Of a DNA stretch of 64,000 nt, positions 47,336-56,795 are shown piece after piece. This stretch comes from Gadus chalcogrammus (lineage: Eukaryota; Chordata; Actinopteri; Gadiformes; Gadidae). The position numbers were made by a program, and so were the translations under genes. The stretch lies in contig NC_079414.1 of NCBI RefSeq assembly GCF_026213295.1, positions 21,767,313-21,831,312 of the forward strand. The letters run 5' to 3'. Position 1 is the first letter of the stretch; every line of letters begins with the position of its first letter. The notes beneath the pieces were generated by a model that did not search any database, had not been told where the DNA came from, and saw only the letters and a program-made list of their open reading frames with translations.

Positions 47336-50300
47336 ATGGCTAGCCGCCTAGCCTTCCAGACCCAGCTCGCCTCCATCATGGAGGTGCTGGCTAACGCCGC
47401 GGTGGCGGAGATCTGTAAACTGGTGGACGACGACTACGCGGTGGTGAGCCTGCAAATGTCTCAGTGCCAGAGAGAGAACAAGGCGCTGAAGAGGAAGCTC
47501 AACCTGATGGAGCTCAAGATGGCCCGCGGCTTCGCCGAGCGGAGGCTGCGGGACAGCGCCGCCAGTATCGGCCGAACCAGGGTGCACGTCGGCTCCAACG
47601 ACCGCTTCAGATCCTCTTCGGCAGCCTCTGGTAAAATATCAACTGAATCACACTCCAGATGTCAAACTGGATCCAAGGTCGCTATCCCTGTCAAAACAAA
47701 CCATCCCATTTCGTTAAAGTAAATAGCTTGGATCAGGCTAATATATAGTTCTTAGTCTTGTATTTACCAAACTATCCCCGAAAGAATAGGCCTAACAGTA
47801 ATCTTATACGTACTTTTGGTATTTATATAATCTAGGCCTACTATTAGATAGTTATATTACTTGTCTACAATCAGCCTACTCTTATTTGTGTACTTTAAAA
47901 ATCAGGTTTCCCTGAGGCAACATCGTAGGACAAACACCTTTGTCTTAAATGGGTCTGCGTCTTTGATGTAGCAGTAGACAACACAGCGAGCACACTGACC
48001 ATGGATTCGTCAGCGATGTTGAAGCAGGGCAAACACAGGTGTAGCAGTAGCTCTCAAAATTAGCCTTTGGTGGGCAAGAGTTTTCTTGTCCAAGCAGCAG
48101 CGGGAGGAGGAAAATGTAGATGCCCAAAGTCACATGATCCCAGAATGTCTTGATTCACATGTTCCCAGAATGCTCCTGTCTTGTCTAAAAAACTGCTCCG
48201 AAAAAAACCTTTTTATATCTATCTGGAAGCGACAATGTAATAAATTGCGAGCCCAGCAAGAAATAACGTTTGAGTTCAACACATTTGTAAACAATTTGTA
48301 AATCTCAACTCGTTCTTTCCGAATCAAGTTGAAAGTATACCAACCGACAATGTAATAAATTGCGAGCCCAGCAAGAAATAACGTTTGAGTTCAACAAATT
48401 TGTAAACAATTTGTAAATCTCAACTCGTTCTTTCCGAATCCAGTTGAAAGTATACCAAACTTTAATAGCAAATTCTCCTCTGAGAGAAGCCGTTCAGCAT
48501 TATGTTAATCGTTGTAAGTGTATTTATTTTTTATCGAAGATTGACAGACAGCAATATGGACCCCCAGTCACGGGAAGAGAGGCTATGATCGGTCAGAAAG
48601 GAGCCAGGAGCGGTTCAAATATATATTGTCTCAATCTGAGGCAGGCCCAGCACAACCAATCTCCTCCCAGCTTATTTCCCTCATTGTCTGCTGGATGGCA
48701 AAATCATAACAGCAACACCTTTTTAGTGTGGGACCTTGCTCACATTATAACAGCTCCAATTGCATTTCAAACAGCTGTAGCCTATGCATCCTATGACCGA
48801 TTGTGTGTTGGCTGGCCCTCCAGGTGTGGTGTTTGAGGGGCAGATGGACATGGTTCCTTGGCCAGGCGGAGTGGTGCCAGGAGCGGCCAGCCGAGAGACC
48901 ACGACCTGCGACCTCCAGCAGGATATGGTAAGCAGAGCGGGCGCCACCCGGTGGCAGCAGCAGGAACTGCGGCTCAATAACTCTTAACACAGAGGTGTTA
49001 TGCTGAGCCGTTGTATATGGACTGTTGTTTGATTGATAAGTCAGGAATACAAGTGACACCTTTAATTGTGTGTGTGTGTGTGTGTGTGTGTAGTCTGCGG
49101 ACGTAGAGCTAGTTGAAGCAGAATTGGTGAAGCAGGAGAAGATGGAGGAGGCAGAAGAGGACGTGGAGGAGGAGGTTCAGCTCATCAGAGCAGATGGTGA
49201 GTCGCTGGTTCTCTCTGGGTTCTGCTCCCGTTCTTAAACTAGAGAAGAGCTCTGTGGGTTAGACAGTGTTTCATTAACCAATAGAAAGAGAGCTCTGTGG
49301 GTTAGACACAGTGTTTCAGTAGCGAATAGGAGAGCCCTGTGTTAGACAGTGTTTCAGTAGCCAATAGGAGCAGAGCTCTGTGGATTAGACAGTGTTTCAG
49401 CAGCCAATAGAAGGAGAGCTCTTTGTTAGACAGTGTTTCAGTAACCAATAGGAGCAGAGCTCTGTGAATAAGACAGTGTTTCAGCAGCCAATAGAAGGAG
49501 AGCTCTGTGGATCAGACAGTGTTTCAGCAGCCAATAGAAGGAGAGCTCTGTGGATCAGACAGTGTTTCAGCAGCCAATAGGATCCGTGCTGACCGTTGTG
49601 TGGGTCATCAGGTCAGATGGAGAGAGGACCTGGGGGAGGCCGGGTCCAGAGGAGCAGCCGCCCTCAGCAGGAGGTCCAGGCCGCCTATCACCACAATGAG
49701 TGTCCGGACCCCGCCCCATCGGCCAGCACCAGAGGAGTGGAGGTCAGTGGCTCCTCTCCTCTCCTTAAAGCCCAGCTCAGGGCCCACGGCCCCCGCGCCC
49801 CGCTGCACCCCCCCACTCCTCTAGACCCCCTCCTGGCCTCTAGTCAAGTGACAAACGGCGACGCGCTAGCGGGACAGTTTTGTGGCGAGGTCCCGGAAGA
49901 CCCCGCCGCCGCCGCGGTGAGCCGGCCGTCGTGTTCGTACTCTGCGGCGAGCGCCTTCCCCTCGACGTGCGGCGGCAACGGCTGGAGCGGCGGGCCTTCG
50001 GCCGAGGGTTCGGATCCCGTCCCTCCCCGGCCCTCGGGCCCCGCGGAGAAGGCCCTTCGCCCAGAGAGGATGTTTGTCTGCACCTTCTGCTGGAAGGCCT
50101 TCAACAGGCCCAAGAAGCTAGAGATCCACCAGCGCATCCACACGGGCGAGAAGCCCTTCAGCTGCCCCACGTGTGGCAAGATGTTCTCCGAGGCGGGCAA
50201 CCTGAAGAAGCACCAGCGGGTGCACAGCGGGGACACGTACAGCTGCTACCTGTGTGGCAAAGGCTTCGCCTGGATACGCAACCTGAAGGCCCACCAGAGG

Positions 50301-50339
50301 AAGAGCCACCCGGAGATCCTTGTGGACCAGGAGAGCTGA
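47336..50339 (+). CDS. C2H2 zinc-finger protein, plus copy of the inverted locus: shared exons plus finger cassette A
   Basis: Coding exons 47336-47630, 48824-48927, 49094-49196 and 49612-50339, phases 1, 0, 1, give about 409 aa. The first four exons match those at 45269-43807 on the other strand. Exon 1 is MASRLAFQTQLASIMEVL with the family domain; exon 3 carries VKQE. Exon 4 reads through an internal donor after 49742 (GTGGAG/GTCAGT) straight into three fingers: CTFCWKAF, CPTCGKMF and CYLCGKGF. The same donor is used in the minus copy, so exon 4 looks like a composite terminal exon: read through for cassette A, or spliced at 49742 (phase 0) to cassettes B or C downstream. No strong poly(A) signal was found close to 50339. 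Confidence 0.8.
48232..48458. repeat. 114-bp tandem duplication in intron 1 of the plus ZNF locus
   Basis: Two adjacent, nearly identical copies starting near AATGTAATAAATTGCGAGCC, differing at a few positions. It has no counterpart in the minus locus. Confidence 0.85.
49240..49585. repeat. Minisatellite in intron 3 of the plus ZNF locus
   Basis: About eight units of about 45 bp containing AGACAGTGTTTCAGCAGCCA and GAGAGCTCTGTGG; reverse-complement partner of 43940-44190. Confidence 0.9.
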
Positions 50340-50860
50340 GCCCACCCCACCGCAGCGCCTCAGCCCGGAGACTCTGGTCCACCTACTCTGGCCCAACACA
50401 CAGCTGACCTTTTAGGGACCATTGGAGCAAGGGTCCGTGGCTTCTGTGCCGTATTTCTATCTTCTATTCATGGCTGGGGATCCATTACAGCTGGATAACT
50501 GACGTGATCCGAGGGGAGGTGGATAACGACGCCCTTTCCGTCTGAGGTCATCCTGTGTTTTGGTGTCTTGTTGACCGTGTAGTGTCTGAGATCGGCTGGT
50601 CTTACAAACCCTGACTCTGTCCACCCAACCAGGGTTCTCGGTTTGACTATCCCGGATCTTCAGGGAGGTCTTCAGAGGTTTCCGTGCCAGTCGTGGTTTC
50701 CCTGTGGGCGAGACACAGTGCCATGTCCACAAAATGTCAGCCATGTCCAACGGTGACAATTCAAGCCATAGCATCAGACTCTGGGTTGGACCGGCCTGGC
50801 AAAACGTAACTCTTCAGCGGTTGCAGATGATGCAATAAGACTAAGTACAATGCTTTCCAG

Positions 50861-50892
<32 letters not shown>

Positions 50893-51316
50893 TGCTGATT
50901 TAGCTAGGGAGTTAACAGCCGCATTTCACATAGAACATTTCTTATTGGAAGCTCATGCTCTGACGTTACACGGTTAACAGATGTAGGAGCTGAAACCGGG
51001 CATACCCTTACACACGAAAGAGGGGCCGACCTCCGATGAAACTAACAGGACAACAGCCCCCTCCCGGGGATACAAGTAAAGGCCACTTGGGACATCACAA
51101 CTAAGGCTAGTGACCTCACACCTAAGGCTTGCGCCGTCAGCTGCAGCCAATCGGAACTGTTCTGCCAAATCACATGTCTCTGTCAGAGTTGAATAATGTC
51201 TTATAGCCACTGTATTTTAAACTTGCGACACACGTTAGTAATCTTAACCAATATAATTTGTTGTGTTTTTTTTTTGGTTAGGTTAGTACACTTTTCATTA
51301 CCAGTATAGCTTAATG
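50340..51316. other. Interval after finger cassette A, no gene recognised
   Basis: Contains a poly-C tract at 50863-50892. No N-terminal-domain exon is present here or anywhere up to the next finger cassette at 53.6 kb. Confidence 0.55.
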
Positions 51317-51643
51317 CATGGGTCACCAACAGAGTGCCCGCGGGCACCAGGGCGCCCGCAGGGGCCATATGAGGCGCCCACAGGCCGGTTCTAAACATAG
51401 CACAACTCCTTCTTGAACCACTCTTTCCCACCTTTTTTAAGTCATTGTTGATAATTATTGTGAGAAATCATTAACGTGATCAGTGTCTTCACATAGATGA
51501 GTATCATTAATCATTAATAATAATAATGATATATAACTAAAGGCAAATTTGTTATTTCAGAAGAGTATATCAAACTGGGGGCCCTTGGTATGACTCAGTA
51601 CCCATGAGGTAGCTCTCGGGTTCAAAAAGGTTGGTGACCCCAG
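51317..51643. mobile_element. hAT-like MITE, degenerate ends
   Basis: The ends CATGGGTCACCAAC and GTTGGTGACCCCAG are near-perfect inverted repeats of the common GGGTCACCAAC type. Flanking octamers GCTTAATG and GTTTACTG match at six of eight positions, fitting an old 8-bp duplication. Confidence 0.6.
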
Positions 51644-53647
51644 GTTTACTGGTTCAAATTCTTCATTCTGAAGTAGATATTAAGTAGATAGTCTGTCAAT
51701 ATTGTTCCACGATGGTTTTGTTTCCCGAATGTTTTCAATTGCACCAGTGATTATGTTGGTTATTCAGTGCTTGTCATCAATTCAATTGGGTAAAGTTGAA
51801 CTTCTGACTTCCAGATGTGTTCTTCCCCTGATCAAATTGGTGGTGTTCCCATAAAAAGGACCCATGATATTCTCCCCCAGCTAGTTGAGCTAGCCTGGGG
51901 AACTTTATTCTTAGGATATGTGTTCGCTACGATACTTCCCTAGCCTACCTAGCCATGCTAATGTGCTGATGAGGAGATGCATTCAGTACAAGAGACTTCC
52001 CAAGCTAACCAAGTGAATGAAGGGCCTGTAGAGGCCCATTGGTGCTAGGCGTTGCTCTGAACCACATCTCTACTCCTCTGAAGACCACCGGAGTGGCCTG
52101 TGGCCGCACGGCTAACATGCTGTTGGGTATCCTGTTCCGCGTCCGCGGAACGTATAAACAATAAGATAAATAAGCATATAATGTGGCAAACATGGGATGT
52201 CATTGGTTGAAATTGGGGCTGTCCACTTTCCATGAGTTGGCATCACTAGGAAAAGAAGATGAATACATTGGATTAAATAATATTATTTTAAGTATATAAA
52301 TATTCCATCTCCAGTTTTATTCAATGCAAGGTTCTGATTCATGAACATCTCAGGATAGCAGGTGAGATGAAGAGTGGGAACGACCATGCAGCAACTACGG
52401 GACAGAGAGCAGGTGCAGCCAGCAAGTTATCTACTACTCATGCATAGACGGTTAGCTAGCCTTAGCTAGCAGGTTAGCTATTCATGGCTACCAGGTTATC
52501 TACTACTTGTGCATAGAGGGTTAGCTAGCAAGTTAGTTATCGCTTATCTGGTTAGCAGGTTGGATACTACTCATGTGGGTAGATGCTAATGTTTATCAGG
52601 TTATCTATTCATTGTTTGCGGGATAGCTACTGCACGTGACTACCGTGTTGGCATAGGGCTGGTTTTGTGAGTGGAGTGGTGCATTTTTGTAATGATCAAA
52701 TGATCATGTGTGTAGATGGATGTCCTTATCTTTACACTTTCATATGCAAAAAAATGCTGGGAATAAAATATGTTTAATAAAAACAGTTATGGTCTTTTTT
52801 TAAATATAATGGCTCTCATTAAGTGGATGTCTTTTAAAGCGATCAATGAATAAAGTCTTAGTATACACTTCCAAGTTACCACAGCAGAACCTTTTCGAAG
52901 ATCCCGAATACACCAACAAACTGCCTAATGATATCTGGCCATCAGCATAGCAACTTCTCTGGGACAGTGACAATAAAGGCAGATGTGGATCATGTTGTGG
53001 ATGCAATGTAAGAGGTTATGGTCGCAATATTATTCAGACCTTAAAATGTGTTCCAGGGTCGGTGCAGTATAATGAGCATCCATGATGCATCTGGCTGAAC
53101 CACAGTTCTGACTGCGTGTCGAGCCGTACTTGGAAGCACCGCACCCCTCGACAATACTTTACTCGCCCTAACTCAACACCATGTCGGCCAGGACCTGTGC
53201 AAATTAAAACAATCAAGCCCCCTTACCGTACTGCATTGATTTGTAATGTTCCAAAATCAACGGATGCCCATATAGGATTGTATGTTAATGATTCGCAGGA
53301 GGTTGTGTGCGTAGAAGCAATTGATTATTGCCGCAATATTATTATATTATATGTAATATTATTTTCCTTGTTTACTTTAAGCCTTTTCCCAAGGGCTGAT
53401 TAACGGAGACTAGATGCACGGATAGATGAGTGTTGAAGGGTTCAACTGATGTTAATAGACTGATATAGCCCTGATAAGCGCTGCTGATGTCAACATTGAG
53501 GGTCAATTGAGCAGACCAGACTTAACAGCCACCATCGGCATTCTACACTCCTATGCGTCCCGTCCGATCTCTCTGTGTGGGGTGTGTAATGTCGGATCTC
53601 TCTGGGTGCATCGTGTAACGTTTGATCTCTGTGCCTCTCTGTGGTAG
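51644..53647. other. Interval before finger cassette B, no gene recognised
   Basis: Near 52440-52640 a motif like GGTTAGCTAGC / TATCTACTACTCATGCATA repeats irregularly. Around 53560-53640 degenerate units of the 43.1-kb minisatellite precede the adaptor exon. No exon of the family N-terminal domain is visible. Confidence 0.5.
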
Positions 53648-54796
53648 AATGAGGAGGAGCCTGACGTGAAGCGAGTGAAGCAGGAGGCGGGGCTAGAGTC
53701 TCCAGACCACGCCCACCCCACACTCATCATACAAGAGGGTGAGGAAGTTTGTCGATCCCTTTTGTCTTTGAATATTTGTCTTTCTCGGGAAAAAAAAAAA
53801 AAAAAAAGTACAAAGTGTGTGTGTGCGTGTGGTTTTAATGTAACAAGAGGGTAGAAAAGGTTCCTCTGACTTTACGGATGGAACATGTCTCTCACAGGAT
53901 TGGTGGAATCCAGTACAGACGACTACAAAGCCAGCCTTTCATTGGACGGCGTCAGCCAGCCGGCCCAGGAGCTCCAGGAATGTGGGCAGGGCTTCTCAGA
54001 GGTCAGCTTTGACCCCTCGTCTCTGTGGACCTATGGGGGCGTGGGTCTGAGTGGGGGGGTGGGTCTTCCAAGGCCCTCCTCCCCCTCCAGCCCACTGAAC
54101 AGGACCCTAGTGGCTGGCCCTCCCAATGGATTGGCTGCCGGGGGTTCCGGTGGGCTGGGATTGGCTGCCGGGGGTTCCGGTGGGCTGGGATTGGCTGCCG
54201 GGGCTTCCGGTGGGCTGGGATTGGCTGCTGGGGGTTCCAGTGGGCTGGGATTATCTGTGTCTGGTGGCAGGGGATTGGCCTCTGCTGGTTCTAGTGGCCG
54301 GGGATTGGCTTCTGCTGGTTCTAGTGGCCGGGGATTGGCTTCTGCTGGTTCTAGTGGCCGGGTATTGGGAGTCGGCGGTGGTAGCACTTTTCACTCCAGA
54401 GACTCATTTCTGTCCCAGGACTCTTCTTCCATCCAGGCTGTCCTCAGGGGTCAGGGCTCACAATACGTGGCTCAGAGTCTGGACCCATCGGGGTCCAGGG
54501 GGGCGTCGTCGGTGGCCCGACGCCCTAGCCCCACCAAGCGAGCCTGGGCCTGCAGCTTCTGCGGGAAAGCCTTCCGCTCCCCGGCCAACCTGGAGTCCCA
54601 CCTACGCACGCACACCGGGGAGCGGCCCTATGGCTGCACCGTGTGCGGCAAGAAGTTCTCCCAGCTGTGGAACCTGAAGATCCATGGGAACACCCACACT
54701 GGGGAGAGGCCTTACCAGTGTCCGCTCTGCCCTGAGAGGTTCTCAGACCCCAGCAACCTCAAGAAGCACCAGAGAAGACACCACCCCAGCACCTAG
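53648..54796 (+). CDS. Zinc-finger cassette B: adaptor exon plus three-finger terminal exon
   Basis: The adaptor exon 53648-53738 (phase 0 to 1) encodes EEEPDVKRVKQEAGLESPD, with a VKQE SUMO-type motif. The finger exon 53898-54796 (phase 1 start) encodes 299 aa: an acidic Ser-rich start, a ten-residue repeat linker (GLAAGGSGGL type four times, then GLASAGSSGR three times), and three fingers CSFCGKAF, CTVCGKKF, CPLCPERF joined by TGERP. No N-terminal-domain exon lies between 50.4 and 53.6 kb. Joining 49742 to 53648 keeps the frame and would give about 540 aa. The minus copy keeps the adaptor but has no cassette B fingers. Confidence 0.75.
54120..54365. repeat. Coding 30-bp minisatellite in cassette B
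   Basis: Tandem 30-bp units of GGATTGGCTGCCGGGGGTTC type, then GGATTGGCTTCTGCTGGTTC type, with the reading frame kept in every unit. Confidence 0.9.
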
Positions 54797-56795
54797 ACCC
54801 CCCCCCACACCTAGACCCACAACACCCCCACCCCTAGACATAGACCACCTCACACCCAGACCCCAAACATTCAGACCCACAGCACCCCCACCCCTAGACC
54901 TAGACCACCTCACACCTAGACCCACACCCACACCTAAAACAGAACACTTCTAGACCAACACCACCCTTACTCCTAAAACAACACCTCTAGACCCACACCA
55001 TCCCTACTCCTCGCACACACCACCCCTACACCACTTAGGGGTCACACTGGAGGTCCCCAGCCCAGAGGTACCTCGGGGTGGAGGTCAACAGTCCAGAGGT
55101 CCGAACCAGCTTGGCCAAAAGCAGGTCACATGTCTTTGCTGTCATGCAGGCGCTTGAAGTTCTCCCAAGTTTCATAGACTGGGTCGAGATCCGTTTTGGG
55201 TCGTGGGCTGACACGGAGAAATCAAGGGCTCTCGTTAAAATTTAAGGATTAACAATTCTGCTGCACTCTGGGAGTTCTGAGTCTGAGGAGGTCAGAGTGT
55301 TTTGAGAGTGCGCTGGCGAGATGTTCCCAGAGTGAGATGTTCAGAGGTCCGAGTGTTCTGAGCGTGGGGTGTTCTGAGCGTGAGGTGGTGAGAGTTCTCA
55401 GACTGAGGTGCTCGGACCATTCTGAAAGCGATGCGGTCGGGGTTCAAGCGTCCTGAGAGTGAAGCGTCCAGACCATCCTGAGACTGAGGCGGTCAGGGTG
55501 TTCTGAGAGTGATGCGGTTCCCCCTGACAAAAGGTCAGAAGCCCTGGTGCTGCCAGCCCCTCTGTGAGCGTAGATCTTCTTGTTCTTGATGGAGAGTGAA
55601 GCCAATGTTTCACAGTGCCCCAATTCAGGAAATGAGATCCTCTTGGGAGGAGGTTCAATGTCAGCATTTAGAAGTGGTTTCAGTTCACAGTGGATCGCTA
55701 TGGATCCGCTTTAGTGTTGCGTCAGTTCCAGCTTGCAGACTAGCTCCTGCAGTCAGGCTTCCAACAAACTTTAACTGTTCTTTCGATCTGTACCTACTTT
55801 CAGTTTTTTTTTTTTTACTGATGTTTTTACATTAATATATGCTTGCAGTTTAGTTTTTTATATTTCCGATACGACATTATCATGGTACCCGATTATATTT
55901 TAAATTCTTTATTTCTTTTTAAGAAAATATATATGATGTGTGAATAATGAATGATTGGGATGGATAGATTGGTTTTTTATTCACCCCCTAGAAACATGGG
56001 ACAATACATGAAGGGATTTTATTGTGTCACATGTTTGTAAATTTGATCTGTGAAGACAAAATGATTAAACATGTTTTAAAAAACAAAAATGATGTGCCAA
56101 TTTGTGGTTATTCTAAGATCGCTTCATACGAGTTTTGAGAAGTTAAATTACAAAGTTGTGACACAATATTAACCGCAGTATTAAGATGACTTACTTTATC
56201 TGTAACATTACAAAAAGTTAATTTCAGCCAATAGGTAGGAAGGATAGTCTTAGGGGTCAAGGTGTGCACCCCCTTCCTGTTTTTCTTGACCTATTCTTAA
56301 ACCTTACTGTAATGAAAGTTATATTGCTGAGCTACAATGCTGAATAGTAAATAGCTGACCTATCAGAATGCAGATCTATGCTTTAATTTTCTAATATAAT
56401 CACTGCTTCCTACATGTTAACATTTCTGTCTGCTGCAGCAACTCGTGGAAATGTTGGGACAATTGAAACCTATTTGGACACAAATCCTGGATAGCTGACC
56501 GCAATATTCCAAGTTTTCCAGGGTTCATATCGGAGGCTGTGATTATTTCACAACACGCATGTAAAGCAGTTCTGCTCTATTAGAAACCATTGGTCCCTTT
56601 GAAGCAGAGGAAACCTCTGTATAGTGTCCTCTGTTCTGGGTGTAAAGAGTCCCCTGGTCAACAAGTATAGAGTTCACGAGAGTCCTCTGGTCTATGAAGT
56701 ATAGAGTAATCTGACCCCCCCCCCCCTCTCCTTGTCTAGACCCCTGGTCTACGAGATCCACTGATGACCCCCCCCCCCATCTCTCTCCTGTCTAG
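54797..56795. other. Interval between finger cassettes B and C
   Basis: A C-rich repeat (CACCCCCACCCCTAGACCTA type) runs 54797-55030 and a GAGTGTTCTGAGAGTGA-type repeat runs 55260-55515. After that the sequence is AT-rich. No N-terminal-domain exon and no other gene are seen. Confidence 0.6.

Noticed and set aside
48444..48836. 130-codon frame in intron 1 of the plus ZNF locus
   Set aside because: It overlaps a tandem duplication and the acceptor of exon 2, has no domain, and is absent from the minus copy.
53116..53403. 95-codon frame ahead of cassette B as a possible missing first exon
   Set aside because: It has no resemblance to the family N-terminal domain and no good splice context.
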